From assembly GCF_015354735.1 (NCBI RefSeq), contig NZ_JACEFJ010000001.1:806001-870000 (forward strand): a DNA stretch of 64,000 nucleotides. The letters run 5' to 3'. Below are positions 17,393 through 26,888 of the stretch, one piece after another. Numbering within the stretch: position 1 is the first letter of the stretch; every line of letters starts with the position of its first letter. A program made the translations under genes and the position numbers. The notes beneath the pieces are model-generated. The model was not told where the DNA came from. It saw nothing but the letters and a program-made list of their open reading frames with translations, and did not search any database. Source of the DNA: Pararhodonellum marinum. GTDB taxonomy: Bacteria; Bacteroidota; Bacteroidia; Cytophagales; Cyclobacteriaceae.

Positions 17393-18466
17393 ATGGACCA
17401 TCCCACCTTGCACCCTGTTCAAAAAACAGCCTTGATCATGTTGATTCTGGTATTGTCAGTGGTCATCCTCAAGTTTGCCGATTTTATTCTGATTCCTGTT
17501 GCTTGGGCCGTTTTCATAGCTTTTGCCCTTATGCCCATGAACAAATGGCTTGAAACCAAAAATATCCCGAGGCCCATGGCCATAGCTTTGAGTATTTTTT
17601 TGGTCTCTCTTTTCGCAGTCTTGGTGCTGTATGTTTTATTGAATCAAATGATCGGGTTGCTTGCCGATGTGCCCTTTATCAGCGCAAAACTAGCCCAATC
17701 CTTGGATGAGCTCACAGAATTCATGACTAAGAAGTTTGGGATTGATATGGGTTCCAATGAACAGGGCTGGGGAGCATCCGAACTTTTTTCTTCCGAGAAT
17801 CTTAACCGCACCTTTTTGTCTACTGCCAAATGGCTGACCATCGCCGGAATTATTCCCTTGTTTACTTTTCTTTTCATGTATTACCGGGACTTTTTCACTG
17901 AATTTCTTTACAGGAAATTCGGAAAACGCGACAATCCGGTAATGGACTGGGTAAAGGATGCAGGTGGGGTGATTCAGGCTTATTTGATTGGCATGATCAA
18001 AGTAACCGGAATTGTAGCTCTTATGGCCGGATTATTCTTTTACTTTTTTGGAATCAAATATTTTCTTCTTTTTGCCATTTTTATTGCTGTCATGAATCTG
18101 ATTCCCTACATCGGTGTTCTGATCAGTTCCCTACTCGTGATTTTGTATGTCTTTCTTACTTTTGATGGCATCATCTACCCTATCGTTACCCTTTTGGTAC
18201 TTTGGGGCATACAACTCATCGAAAACAACCTGATTACCCCCTTAATTGTAGGAGGAAAAGTAAATATCAATATGTTGGCGGTCATTTTGGCCATCCTGAT
18301 TGGAGGAGGGATTTGGGGGATTTCGGGGATGGTTTTATTCATTCCTATGGTAGGTGTCCTTAAAATCACCTTGGACAAAAGTGTAAAGTGGAAGGCCTAT
18401 GGATACTTATTGGGTGATACATTTCCCCCAAAGAAAAAGAAGGCAGTGGCTGAACACACAACTTAA
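17393..18466 (+). CDS. AI-2E family transporter (UPF0118/PerM-like)
   Basis: The 357-residue integral membrane protein has about eight hydrophobic helices. The family signature is seen in the second half: AYLIGMIKVTGIVALMAGL, then AVMNLIPYIGVLIS and QLIENNLITPLIVGGKVNINMLAVI. The family includes E. coli TqsA/YdgG and assorted permeases; there is no evidence that this copy handles AI-2. The tail is short and basic (PPKKKKAVAEH). Confidence 0.88.
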   Translation: MDHPTLHPVQKTALIMLILVLSVVILKFADFILIPVAWAVFIAFALMPMNKWLETKNIPRPMAIALSIFLVSLFAVLVLYVLLNQMIGLLADVPFISAKLAQSLDELTEFMTKKFGIDMGSNEQGWGASELFSSENLNRTFLSTAKWLTIAGIIPLFTFLFMYYRDFFTEFLYRKFGKRDNPVMDWVKDAGGVIQAYLIGMIKVTGIVALMAGLFFYFFGIKYFLLFAIFIAVMNLIPYIGVLISSLLVILYVFLTFDGIIYPIVTLLVLWGIQLIENNLITPLIVGGKVNINMLAVILAILIGGGIWGISGMVLFIPMVGVLKITLDKSVKWKAYGYLLGDTFPPKKKKAVAEHTT

Positions 18467-18546
18467 TGGCTCTATGTCCCCTAGGTGACAAAATCCTGAA
18501 ATGCTTTTGCTTTAACTTGAACAGAAAATCTCCAGACTGACCAATC

Positions 18547-19755
18547 ATGAAAATAGAAAAAGTCTCATTTGAAAACAAAAATGGGTTTCAATTGTCTGCC
18601 CGACTGTACCATCCCTTGGATGAAATCCCCAGGTTTTATGCCATTTTTGCCCACTGCTTTACCTGCTCCAAAAACTTTTCTGCGGTTTCCAACATCAGTG
18701 ATGCCCTGTGCAGGGAAGGCATCGCAGTACTGAGTTTTGACTTTACCGGTCTGGGCAACAGTGAGGGGGATTTTGAAGACACTGACTTTTCCTCCAATGT
18801 TCAGGACCTGATTGATGCCGCCAAATACCTGGAGGAGCATTTTGAGGCTCCGGAATTGTTGGTAGGGCACTCCTTGGGCGGTGCTGCTTCAATATTGGCG
18901 GCTGATCAGATTGAAAGTGTTTTGGGTGTGGTGACCATTGGTTCACCTGCAAAGGCGGATCATGCCACAAAACTTTTTAAGGATCAGGTGGACACCATCA
19001 AAGAAAAGGGGAGTGCCAAGGTCAACATCGGAGGTAAGAGTTTTTATCTGAAAAAAGAATTTGTGGAAGACCTGGAGCAGCAGAAACTGCTTCAGGTGTT
19101 GAAGGATATGCGCAAGTCCATTTTGATTTTCCACTCTCCCCAAGATGAAATCGTGGACATTTCCAATGCAGCAGAACTTTATCAGGCAGCCTATCATCCC
19201 AAAAGTTTTATTTCCCTGGATCAGGCGGATCATTTACTGAACGATGTCAGTGACAGTCAGTATGTGGGCCAAATGATCTCTTCCTGGTCAGACCGGTACC
19301 TGACCAAAGCATCCGAATCCCATGATACCAAAGGCCATCAGGTCAAAGTCAGACTTTCAGGAAAACATTATACCTCAGAAATCAAAACCCCTGACCATCA
19401 TTTGGTGGCCGATGAGCCGACTGATTTGGGAGGTAAAAACCTTGGACCCACACCTTATGATCTGTTGATGGCAGCTTTGGGAGCCTGTACGGTCATGACT
19501 TTGAAGATGTATGCCGAAAGGAAAAAATGGGACCTGAAAGAGGTCACCGTATACCTGGATCATGATAAAGTTCACAAAAAAGACAGTGAGGATGTGGAAA
19601 AGCCAGAAGCCAAAGTCAGCAGGTTCAGCAGAGCGCTGAAAATAGAAGGAAAGCTGGATGATGAACAGTTGAAACGCTTGGTGGAAATTGCCAACCGCTG
19701 TCCGGTTCACCGGACCCTGCATGAGGAGATTGTGGTGGAGACCAAGTTGCTTTAA
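18547..19755 (+). CDS. Bifunctional alpha/beta hydrolase - OsmC family fusion
   Basis: This 402-residue protein is a natural two-domain fusion. Residues about 1-255 are an alpha/beta hydrolase with the nucleophile elbow VGHSLGGAAS (Ser109) and an Asp/His pair later (HSPQDEIVD, DQADHLL). Residues about 270-402 are an OsmC/Ohr domain with two redox cysteines (LGACTVM near 313, NRCPVHRTL near 384) that reduce organic hydroperoxides. Neither domain has a signal peptide. The fusion is common in Bacteroidota. It may couple ester hydrolysis with peroxide detoxification, but the joint reaction is unknown. Confidence 0.9.
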   Translation: MKIEKVSFENKNGFQLSARLYHPLDEIPRFYAIFAHCFTCSKNFSAVSNISDALCREGIAVLSFDFTGLGNSEGDFEDTDFSSNVQDLIDAAKYLEEHFEAPELLVGHSLGGAASILAADQIESVLGVVTIGSPAKADHATKLFKDQVDTIKEKGSAKVNIGGKSFYLKKEFVEDLEQQKLLQVLKDMRKSILIFHSPQDEIVDISNAAELYQAAYHPKSFISLDQADHLLNDVSDSQYVGQMISSWSDRYLTKASESHDTKGHQVKVRLSGKHYTSEIKTPDHHLVADEPTDLGGKNLGPTPYDLLMAALGACTVMTLKMYAERKKWDLKEVTVYLDHDKVHKKDSEDVEKPEAKVSRFSRALKIEGKLDDEQLKRLVEIANRCPVHRTLHEEIVVETKLL

Positions 19756-19792
19756 TGAGTTTTTGTTTTTACATCAGCCATTACGGAAAAAC

Positions 19793-20476
19793 TTATTCAT
19801 CCAGAATCTTCCCATCTTCCATGGTGATGGTCCGGTCGGTACCGGCAGCAAAATCCGGGTCGTGTGTTACAATTAGAAGGGTCTGATGGAACTCTTTGGC
19901 CAGTTCCTGGAAAATGCCAAATACGATATCACTGTTTTTTTTGTCCAGGTTTCCAGAGGGTTCATCTCCCATGATGATCAAGGGGTCATTGATCAATGCC
20001 CGGGCGATAGCTACCCTCTGTTTTTGTCCCCCTGAGAGTTGGTTGGCTTTTTTGGTGGCATGGTCTGCCATGTCAAAAATCCGTAGTTTTTCCATGGCCT
20101 TGTGTTCCAGTTCCTGCTTGGAATACTTTCCTAATTTCAGACCTGGGATCATGACATTTTCCAAGGCTGTAAATTCATTGAGCAGGTAATGGAATTGAAA
20201 AACAAAACCGATTTTTTCATTTCTGATCCGGGAAAGGTAAGTAGGACTGCTTTTGCGCATCGGTTCCCCATCAATCCAAAGCTCTCCTTTGTAATCTGTA
20301 TCCATGGTGGATAAAATGTAGAGCAGGGTGGATTTGCCGCAACCCGATTTGCCTACCACAGATACAAACTCACCGGCTTTTATCGAAAAACTCAGCCCTT
20401 TTAAAACCTCAGCTTTGGTTGGGTTATAGAAGTATTTATGGATGGATTTGGCCTCTAGAACGGTTTTTTTCTCCAT
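19793..20476 (-). CDS. ABC transporter ATP-binding protein (MacB/LolD type)
   Basis: The 227-residue ATPase has the Walker A motif GKSGCGKST (42-50), the ABC signature [15 protein letters not shown] near 143-157 and Walker B ending [12 protein letters not shown]. Its size and the FtsX-like partner place it in the LolD/MacB/DevA group. It is the last gene of a three-gene operon: one base separates it from the permease, which overlaps the adaptor by 4 bases. Confidence 0.9.
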   Translation of the reverse strand: MEKKTVLEAKSIHKYFYNPTKAEVLKGLSFSIKAGEFVSVVGKSGCGKSTLLYILSTMDTDYKGELWIDGEPMRKSSPTYLSRIRNEKIGFVFQFHYLLNEFTALENVMIPGLKLGKYSKQELEHKAMEKLRIFDMADHATKKANQLSGGQKQRVAIARALINDPLIIMGDEPSGNLDKKNSDIVFGIFQELAKEFHQTLLIVTHDPDFAAGTDRTITMEDGKILDE

Positions 20477-20477
20477 G

Positions 20478-21731
20478 TTACTTTCCTCTGATGATTTCTA
20501 CCGGATCTATGCTACTGGCTTTTCTTGCAGGAAGGTAGCCTGCCAGAAAAGTAGTCAGCAAACTGAATACCCCACCAATGATGTAGTATTTGGGATCATA
20601 GCTTACGGGGAAGGTTTTTACAGTAGGAAGGGCTTCGGTTTCGAAAGGCACCTGATCTATGCCCATGGACAATAAATAACCCAAAAACAAACCGATGCCG
20701 CCACCAAAAATCCCAATGCCAATGGCGATTGTCATAAAAATGCCCTTTACATCTAGCCCTGAAAATCCAATGGCTTTCAAAATGGCTATGGTGTCCATTT
20801 TTTCATAGATCATCATGTTCAGGATATTGTAAATCCCAAAACCTGAAACGATCAAGAGGGTAATGCCTACCGCATAGCTGATCATATTCCGGATATCGGA
20901 TCCCGTTTCAAACTGGGCATTGGCCATCTGAATGTCTTCCGCTTGGGTGCCGAAAATGGGCCCCATTTCCCTTGCAAATGCCGGTGACTGATCAAAGTCA
21001 TTTAATTTCACCTGAATGTCTGTCATGTAGTTGGAAGGCTCTCCCAGCATTTTTTGGGCAGTTGATATGGAAGCATAACTCTGAACATTGTCCAAATCCT
21101 GGAGACCGGACTGGTAATAGCCCACCACTCTTAGGCGAAATCTGTCCCCTGAAGCAGTGGTGGCTTGAATGACATCTCCAATATTGGCCAACATGCGGTC
21201 TGCCGCCCCTTTCCCCAAAATGATGCTGTTGGAGATGTTCTCCAGATCTTCGGCATTACCTTCTGTGACATAATCCTCAAAGGCAAAGAGCGATCTTTCT
21301 GCCTGTACATCGATGCCATTGATGACTCCCGTGATGTCTATGTTGCCTACATTGTAAAAGACCTGTAGGGAAATTTTGGGAGCGACGCCCAATACCCGTG
21401 GATCATTTTTCAGGTTTTCCAGGATGGCACCGCCATTGTGGATTTTCAAAAGTCCGCCACTTGGCTTAATCGAACGGATGATGTTCATGCCTTCTCCATA
21501 AAATCCCTCGATGGGCTGGTCAGGGTTAGGTTTAATCTCATTGAAAAAGCGCACATGGGGACTGCGGTTGAGAATTAGGCCATCCAGCAGGTTGTTCAAT
21601 CCATTCATAAAGCCCAAAAGTGCTACAAACATGGTGATGCTGAAGGTGACACCGACTGCGGCGACCAAAGTCTGCTTCCATCTGGCAATCAAAAGGGCTT
21701 TGGCAATATCGAAAATCAGTTGGAATTTCAT
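20478..21731 (-). CDS. ABC transporter permease (MacB/FtsX-like)
   Basis: The 417-residue protein has a membrane helix near residue 17-45, a large periplasmic MacB-PCD domain (about 45-275), then three helices forming the FtsX domain (MISYAVGITLLIVSGFGIYNIL, IFMTIAIGIGIFGGGIG, YIIGGVFSLLTTFLAGYLPARKASSIDPVEIIRG). This is the MacB/LolC/DevC arrangement for mechanotransmission-type export. It follows the adaptor gene with an ATGA overlap. Confidence 0.9.
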   Translation of the reverse strand: MKFQLIFDIAKALLIARWKQTLVAAVGVTFSITMFVALLGFMNGLNNLLDGLILNRSPHVRFFNEIKPNPDQPIEGFYGEGMNIIRSIKPSGGLLKIHNGGAILENLKNDPRVLGVAPKISLQVFYNVGNIDITGVINGIDVQAERSLFAFEDYVTEGNAEDLENISNSIILGKGAADRMLANIGDVIQATTASGDRFRLRVVGYYQSGLQDLDNVQSYASISTAQKMLGEPSNYMTDIQVKLNDFDQSPAFAREMGPIFGTQAEDIQMANAQFETGSDIRNMISYAVGITLLIVSGFGIYNILNMMIYEKMDTIAILKAIGFSGLDVKGIFMTIAIGIGIFGGGIGLFLGYLLSMGIDQVPFETEALPTVKTFPVSYDPKYYIIGGVFSLLTTFLAGYLPARKASSIDPVEIIRGK

Positions 21732-22828
21732 GCGCCTGGTTTGACGACTTGATCGTCCTCTTTTAATCCTTGAAGGATTTCAATTTTTTGATAGTTTTTC
21801 AGTCCTGTTTCCACCTGCACGGTGTCCCCGGATGCCAAGATGACCAGATTTTCTTTCCACAAATAGGAGCGGGGTAAGGTAAGGGTACTATCTCTACTTG
21901 CCAAGAGGATATTGGCCTCCAAGGTAAGGTTGGGATACAAGATGGGAGGGGATTTTTCAAAAACAGCTTCAACCAAAAAAGAGCGACTGCCTTCATCCAT
22001 GATTGGATTGATTCTGCTAACAATACCTTCAAAACCTAGCCCTTTAAAGCTGTCCATACTGATATAAACCTTTTGGCCTTGTTTGATCTGGGTGATGTCA
22101 AATTCATCCACCTGAAGCTCCATGAAGAAATCTGATCCACTGCCTAAGGTGGCTATGGGGTTTTGGGTGGACACCATTTCTCCTTTTTCCTTCAGTAAGG
22201 CATAGACTACGCCTTTGATCTTACTTTTTACGATGTTGTCAGATTCGAGACTTTGATCTAATTCCAGCGTTTTTTTGGCATTTGCCTCATTGAACCTCAG
22301 TTCTCGTAGCGTTTCACCATATCGAATCTTAGCGGCCTCCAAGTTGGTTTTAGAGGTTTTAAAATTGAGTTCTCTTTGTTCCAATTCCAGCTGAGAGCCA
22401 ATTTCTTGTTCCCGCAGCCTCTTCTGTCTTTCATAAAGCAAGGAGTCATTCCTCATTTTGGCTTCAGCCAATTCTACATTGATTTCTAACTCTCTCAATT
22501 TTTCTTTATTGGCTTGCAAAAGAGAAAAAGCTGCCGAAAGTTGGGATCTCTCCCTGCTTACTCGGGCAGGTTCATTCAAGATAGCCATCAGCGGACTCCC
22601 CGGAGATACTGTATCCCCTTCCATGACAAATACCTCGGCGATCAAGCCACTGGTGTTGGCAAAGACCTGGTATTGACCGCGACTTTTGATGATGCCGGAG
22701 GCATAGACGGATTCCGTGATGGTTTCCCTGGTCGGAAAAGTTTTTTCTTGGCTGGAGCCGCAGGAGAAGATGATCAAGGCAAGAAAAGTAGACAATAATC
22801 TTTGTCTAAATACCCAATTTAGAAGCAT
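21728..22828 (-). CDS. Periplasmic adaptor (HlyD/MacA family) lipoprotein
   Basis: The 366-residue protein is a membrane-fusion protein with an apparent lipoprotein signal (IIFSCGSS; Cys near residue 23). A lipoyl-like half follows (GLIAEVFVMEGDTVSPGSPL), then a long alpha-hairpin with heptads (about 95-195), the second lipoyl half and a beta-barrel domain. It would bridge the FtsX-type permease to an outer-membrane factor, but no TolC-like gene is in the window. It leads the operon with the permease and the ATPase. Confidence 0.88.
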   Translation of the reverse strand: MLLNWVFRQRLLSTFLALIIFSCGSSQEKTFPTRETITESVYASGIIKSRGQYQVFANTSGLIAEVFVMEGDTVSPGSPLMAILNEPARVSRERSQLSAAFSLLQANKEKLRELEINVELAEAKMRNDSLLYERQKRLREQEIGSQLELEQRELNFKTSKTNLEAAKIRYGETLRELRFNEANAKKTLELDQSLESDNIVKSKIKGVVYALLKEKGEMVSTQNPIATLGSGSDFFMELQVDEFDITQIKQGQKVYISMDSFKGLGFEGIVSRINPIMDEGSRSFLVEAVFEKSPPILYPNLTLEANILLASRDSTLTLPRSYLWKENLVILASGDTVQVETGLKNYQKIEILQGLKEDDQVVKPGA

Positions 22829-22918
22829 AGTTAGGGCTCATTTTTAGGCGTTTGTTTTCGATTATCATGAATTAAATATACCCTAAATCTCCGATTATTT
22901 TGGGACTAAAAAAAAGAA

Positions 22919-22944
22919 AGGCACATGATTTTAATCATGTGCCT
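22919..22944 (-). terminator. Rho-independent terminator for the upstream coiled-coil gene
   Basis: A 12-bp inverted repeat (AGGCACATGATT at 22919-22930 with AATCATGTGCCT at 22933-22944) is followed on the minus strand by TTCTTTTTTTTTAG. It lies 23 bases past the stop of the gene at 22967-23584 and would also insulate it from the ABC operon downstream. Confidence 0.8.
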
Positions 22945-22966
22945 CCCTGAGCATATTTGGCAAAGA

Positions 22967-23584
22967 TTAACCTTGTTCCAGTCTTTTGTTCATTTCATCT
23001 ACCAATTGCCGATTGAGTTTTCTTTCTCTTTCCAGCGTGTTTTTCCGGTGTTGTTCAAATTCCTCTTTGGTTTCATCCAAGGTCCTCTTGATCTCTGCAG
23101 TCACAGAATGGCTGCGGTTATAAAGGTAAAGGAAAAACAGCAGGGTACCCAATAGGATGAAAACCAGAATCCACATCAATTTGGAATAGGTGGACTTGTG
23201 GATGTGCATCCCCATAAAGGAAAAGCTATCTTTGATCTCAATGGTCTCCTGAAGGTTTTGTTCCAAGTTGTCAATGTTGGCATTCAACTGATCCAATTGA
23301 GCCTTTTGATCTTTGATTTGGGTGTTTTTGGCTATTATCTCATTCCGGAAAACATTCAAGGAATCGGAGATGTTTTTTCGGATCTTGTCGATATTCACCC
23401 GCTTGATCACTTTGTAGTCCTGGTAATTGTTGGAGATCCTGTTGAGATAATCAAATTGGCTTTCTATGGTTCCTTCATTTAAAGAACCCGGACTTTCTAT
23501 GCTTTCTTCCTCTTGAGCGAAAGCATGCAGGGAAAACAGCAAACAGGCTAGGAGGGTAATGAGCTTGAAATTCTTCATCATCAA
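22967..23584 (-). CDS. Signal-peptide coiled-coil membrane protein, unknown function
   Basis: The 205-residue protein has a signal peptide (1-23, ending HAFAQ), an acidic linker, a helical heptad-rich region (about 70-118: KIRKNISDSLNVF, KDQKAQLDQLNANIDNLEQNL), one membrane helix (about 133-152) and a charged C-terminal coiled coil (EIKRTLDETKEEFEQHRKN). The topology suggests an inner-membrane protein with a periplasmic coiled coil and a cytoplasmic tail. Similar Bacteroidota proteins are sometimes labelled tRNA (guanine-N1)-methyltransferase, but no methyltransferase feature is present. It stands alone, with its own terminator. Confidence 0.7.
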   Translation of the reverse strand: MMMKNFKLITLLACLLFSLHAFAQEEESIESPGSLNEGTIESQFDYLNRISNNYQDYKVIKRVNIDKIRKNISDSLNVFRNEIIAKNTQIKDQKAQLDQLNANIDNLEQNLQETIEIKDSFSFMGMHIHKSTYSKLMWILVFILLGTLLFFLYLYNRSHSVTAEIKRTLDETKEEFEQHRKNTLERERKLNRQLVDEMNKRLEQG

Positions 23585-23836
23585 TGATAATTGTATTGGT
23601 TTTGGTGTTTAAAATTGCTAAACACAGTGATTCATTTTTTAAAATTTAGAAAAAAATATACCGTAAAGAAAGAGAATTATTGAATAAATGCCACATTACT
23701 TAGGCTAAAATTAAGGAGAAATTGATTAAAAAAAGCGAGATTAATTTTCATAAAAAGTTTTGTTTACTTTGTACCCTGTTTTTTGTAAGTCGTCAAAATT
23801 TATTGAACCTAGTTCAAAAACATTAATTTGAATATA

Positions 23837-24268
23837 ATGACTCTGATTGAAAGAATGATCCAAGAAAAAATACAAATGCGTTTGTTTGACCCTGAACTGG
23901 AATTCAAAGCAAGCAAGAGCAGTGGCCCGGGAGGTCAGCATGTCAACAAGGTCAATTCCAGAGTTACCTTGACTTTTGATGTTCCGAACTCCCAGGTTTT
24001 GGATGATGCTGAAAAGACTTTGTTGCTGAGAAAATGGAAGGTGAAACTCACCTCCTCAGGTGTGCTTAACATCCATGCCCAACAGAATAGGTCCCAAGTA
24101 CAAAACAAGGAATTGGCCATAAAGAAATTTTATGAGGAACTGACCCGGGCTTTTAAACCTAGGAAAGTCCGGAAAGCAACCAAACCAAGCAAAGCAGCGG
24201 TCAAAAAAAGACTGGAAGCCAAGAAAGCGCATTGCCAAAAAAAGCTCTTTAGGAAAAAGCCTGAATAG
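23837..24268 (+). CDS. arfB: Alternative ribosome-rescue factor ArfB-like (GGQ peptidyl-tRNA hydrolase)
   Basis: The 143-residue protein has the class I release-factor-like catalytic motif SSGPGGQHVNKVNSRV (GGQ at 32-34) without a codon-recognition domain. It also has the very basic C-terminal tail (KKRLEAKKAHCQKKLFRKK) that in E. coli YaeJ/ArfB inserts in the empty mRNA channel of stalled ribosomes. It hydrolyses peptidyl-tRNA on non-stop ribosomes. ATG 23837 was chosen over TTG 23828; later ATGs at 23855 or 23876 would remove the unconserved first residues. Confidence 0.88.
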   Translation: MTLIERMIQEKIQMRLFDPELEFKASKSSGPGGQHVNKVNSRVTLTFDVPNSQVLDDAEKTLLLRKWKVKLTSSGVLNIHAQQNRSQVQNKELAIKKFYEELTRAFKPRKVRKATKPSKAAVKKRLEAKKAHCQKKLFRKKPE

Positions 24269-24344
24269 ACCCAAATACTGCAAGTTGAGCGGCTAGCCTA
24301 AAAGACCTGCTTTCGCTTAATCCTGTATTCAATTTTGAAATGTG

Positions 24345-24352
24345 TATTTTTG
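24345..24352 (+). promoter_or_regulatory. Candidate Bacteroidota -7 element upstream of the Crp/Fnr gene
   Basis: TATTTTTG fits the TAnnTTTG consensus and lies 23 bases before the ATG at 24375. No convincing -33 TTTG at the right distance was found, so the call is weak. Confidence 0.3.
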
Positions 24353-24374
24353 AAACCAAGCCCTAATTTCCTTT

Positions 24375-24956
24375 ATGTACAGTGATTCCATCATCAAAAA
24401 TTTTAGATCTTATGTTGATTTTCAACAAAAGGAATTGGATGCATTTTTTGATTTGGCACATTATCAGAAATTTAAAAAAAATGAAATGCTTTTTGAGAGC
24501 GGACCTGGAAGTTGCCCCTTTATATTAATCAAATCCGGCTGCTTGATGACCTATTTTACAGGGGAAAAGGATTTCATCCATGTCATACAGTTTGGGATTG
24601 AAAATTGGTGGACTGGAGACCTCAACAGTTTTATGCAAGAAGAAGCATCCATTTATTCCATCAAGGCCATGGCTAATACTGAAGTTTATATTTTGGGGAA
24701 AAAGGAATTTGAGAGCCTGTGTGCTAAATTCCCCAACTTCGAAAAGTACTTCAGAATCTTGTTTCAAAATTCTCTGGTCAGCCATCAAAAGCGGATCATC
24801 AGGAACATCTCTTTCACAGCTGAAGAAAAGTACCTGACTTTCACCCAAAATTTTGGAAAGCTCGAACTTATCCTTCCTCAAAAATACATCGCCTCTTACT
24901 TGGGTATCACACCGGAATTTCTCAGCATGATCCGAAGGAAACTGGCTGGCAGGTAG
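24375..24956 (+). CDS. Crp/Fnr family transcriptional regulator
   Basis: The 193-residue protein has an N-terminal cyclic-nucleotide-binding-like beta-roll (about 25-120) and a C-terminal winged helix-turn-helix (LPQKYIASYLGITPEFLSMIRRKLAGR). It lacks the arginine-glutamate cAMP signature and Fnr cysteines, as is usual for Bacteroidota members whose ligand is unknown. It lies 127 bases upstream of the aromatic-degradation operon on the same strand, so it may regulate it; that is inference. Confidence 0.88.
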   Translation: MYSDSIIKNFRSYVDFQQKELDAFFDLAHYQKFKKNEMLFESGPGSCPFILIKSGCLMTYFTGEKDFIHVIQFGIENWWTGDLNSFMQEEASIYSIKAMANTEVYILGKKEFESLCAKFPNFEKYFRILFQNSLVSHQKRIIRNISFTAEEKYLTFTQNFGKLELILPQKYIASYLGITPEFLSMIRRKLAGR

Positions 24957-25083
24957 CATATCGTTAAAGTAGTTTAATAAAATGGATGAGGGTTGATTTT
25001 TAATTGGCACAATGACAACATTGGACAAAAAGCTGGGGTTAATTTGAGAAAGATAAGTTTGAAACCTTAAACCCAAAATAATC

Positions 25084-26067
25084 ATGCAACATCCTTCTGA
25101 ATACATCCACGGCATCCATCACCTGACTGTCAGTGTAGGTTCAGCCCAAGAAGACGTAGATTTTGTGACCCAGGTATTGGGCATGCGTATGATCAAACAA
25201 ACGGTATTGTTTGATGGTGCAGCCAGTATTTATCATTTGTATTATGCCAATGCAGATGCGGAAGTTGGTTCGGTTTGGACCACTTTTCCATTTAAGAAAG
25301 CTGGCGTTTACGGAAGAAAAGGCTCGGGTCAGATCGAAACCTCCTCATTTTCTGTAGCCAATGATGCCCTGGATTTTTGGGCAAAGCACCTTAAAAATCA
25401 TGGAGTGGAAAATTCCGGCATTATTGAAAGGTTTGGCCAAAGAATGATCACTTTTGAGGACAGAAGCGGTATAGGTATGGCTGTAGTCGGTGATGACCAA
25501 GACCAAAGAAATGCCTGGCAAACCGACGAAATTTCCAAAGCAAATGGTGTAAAGGGAATTTTTGGGGCAACCATTCGATCCAGAGACATCATTGAGATGA
25601 ATGCTTACCTGACAGAGGTCCTGCGTTTCGAAAAGGTTGGCCAAGATGGCGATTTTCACCGTTACCACATCAAAGGAGGAGGTGCACAAAAAACCATTGA
25701 ACTTCACCATGTGCCCAATATGGAACAGGGCTCTTGGACATTTGGTGTAGGGATTCCTCACCACATTGCTTTTGCTACTGAAAAGGATGAGTATAACCTC
25801 GAACTTAAAGCCTACATAGAAGGATTTGGGTATACGGATGTGACGGAGCTTAAAGACCGAAATTACTTTCATTCCATCTACAACAGAACGCCATCAGGTG
25901 CACTTTTTGAATTTGCTACCTCTGACATAGGATTTGCCATAGATGAGCCCTCCGATCTTTTGGGGCACCAACTATTACTTCCTCCTATGTTTGAACACCG
26001 ACGTGCCGAGATCACCGCACCTTTGGAAAAGATTTCCTTGCCCAGTTACCTCAAAAATAGAAAATGA
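25084..26067 (+). CDS. VOC family ring-cleaving dioxygenase (MhqA/MhqO-like)
   Basis: The 327-residue protein has two vicinal-oxygen-chelate modules. Metal ligands are visible: His in YIHGIHHLTVSVG near 11, His in IPHHIAFAT near 224, and Glu in SGALFEFATSD near 277. This matches extradiol ring-cleaving enzymes of the MhqO/MhqA group, which act on hydroquinones. It opens an operon whose other four products turn maleylacetate into central metabolites. Its stop overlaps the CoA-transferase A start by 4 bases. A direct hydroxyquinol dioxygenase or a semialdehyde dehydrogenase is not adjacent, so its exact substrate is open. Confidence 0.85.
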   Translation: MQHPSEYIHGIHHLTVSVGSAQEDVDFVTQVLGMRMIKQTVLFDGAASIYHLYYANADAEVGSVWTTFPFKKAGVYGRKGSGQIETSSFSVANDALDFWAKHLKNHGVENSGIIERFGQRMITFEDRSGIGMAVVGDDQDQRNAWQTDEISKANGVKGIFGATIRSRDIIEMNAYLTEVLRFEKVGQDGDFHRYHIKGGGAQKTIELHHVPNMEQGSWTFGVGIPHHIAFATEKDEYNLELKAYIEGFGYTDVTELKDRNYFHSIYNRTPSGALFEFATSDIGFAIDEPSDLLGHQLLLPPMFEHRRAEITAPLEKISLPSYLKNRK

Positions 26068-26885
26068 CCAAAATCGTATCCTTGCAGGAATTAATTGCCG
26101 GTCATATCCATGAAGGCCAAACCCTTGCTTTAGAAGGATTCACTCACTTGATTCCTTTTGCAGCAGGCCATGAAATCATCCGACAGGGAATCCAAAACCT
26201 GACTTTGATCAGGATGACGCCGGATTTGATCTATGATCAATTGATCGGTGTGGGGCTGGTCAAAAAAATCGTATTCTCATGGGGAGGGAATCCAGGCGTT
26301 GGTTCACTTTATCGCTTGAGAGATGCCATAGAAAAAGGCATTCCCCAGCCTCTTGAGTGGGAGGAACACAGTCATGCAGCCATGGCCTGTGCGTATCAGG
26401 CAGGAGCATCTGGCCTTCCGTTTGGCATCCTGAGAGGATATACTGGAACGGACCTCGCCAAAGAAAATCCTGCCTACATCAAATGGGTGGACTGTCCCTT
26501 CACAGGGGAAAAATTAGCTGCTATCAAAGCCATCAACCCGGATGTGACCATCATCCATGCCCAACAAGCCGACAAAAAGGGAAATGTCAAAATCTGGGGT
26601 ATTACTGGAGTTCAGAAAGAAGCTGCCTATGCAGCCAAAAAAGTTTTGGTGACTGTGGAAGAGGTGGTGGATGAACTGGACAAAACGTATCAGGGCATTT
26701 ATATACCGCATTGGTTGGTAGCGGGTATTACCAAAGTTCCTGGCGGGGCGCACCCATCTTACGCCATGGGTTATTCCCAAAGAAACAACCAGTTCTACAA
26801 ATCATGGGACGGCATTTCCAAAGACATGTCAAGGTTTCAGGAATGGATCGAAACCCAAGTGATGAATAAAACACAGGATGCATAA
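26064..26885 (+). CDS. CoA-transferase subunit A (CatI/GctA-like)
   Basis: The 273-residue protein is the alpha subunit of a family I CoA-transferase. It resembles the glutaconate-CoA-transferase-type GctA/CatI rather than the SCOT-type PcaI: GQTLALEGFTHLIPFAAGHEII near 18, FSWGGNPGVGSLYRLRDA, HSHAAMACAYQAGASGLPFG and the DVTIIHAQQADKKGNVKIWG segment. It would attach CoA to 3-oxoadipate, using succinyl-CoA. It is translationally coupled to the dioxygenase by a 4-base overlap and followed by subunit B after 3 bases. Confidence 0.88.
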   Translation: MTKIVSLQELIAGHIHEGQTLALEGFTHLIPFAAGHEIIRQGIQNLTLIRMTPDLIYDQLIGVGLVKKIVFSWGGNPGVGSLYRLRDAIEKGIPQPLEWEEHSHAAMACAYQAGASGLPFGILRGYTGTDLAKENPAYIKWVDCPFTGEKLAAIKAINPDVTIIHAQQADKKGNVKIWGITGVQKEAAYAAKKVLVTVEEVVDELDKTYQGIYIPHWLVAGITKVPGGAHPSYAMGYSQRNNQFYKSWDGISKDMSRFQEWIETQVMNKTQDA

Positions 26886-26888
26886 CTT

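Noticed and set aside
22967-23584. tRNA (guanine-N1)-methyltransferase label for the coiled-coil protein
   Set aside because: The protein has a signal peptide, a membrane helix and coiled coils but no SAM-binding or SPOUT features.
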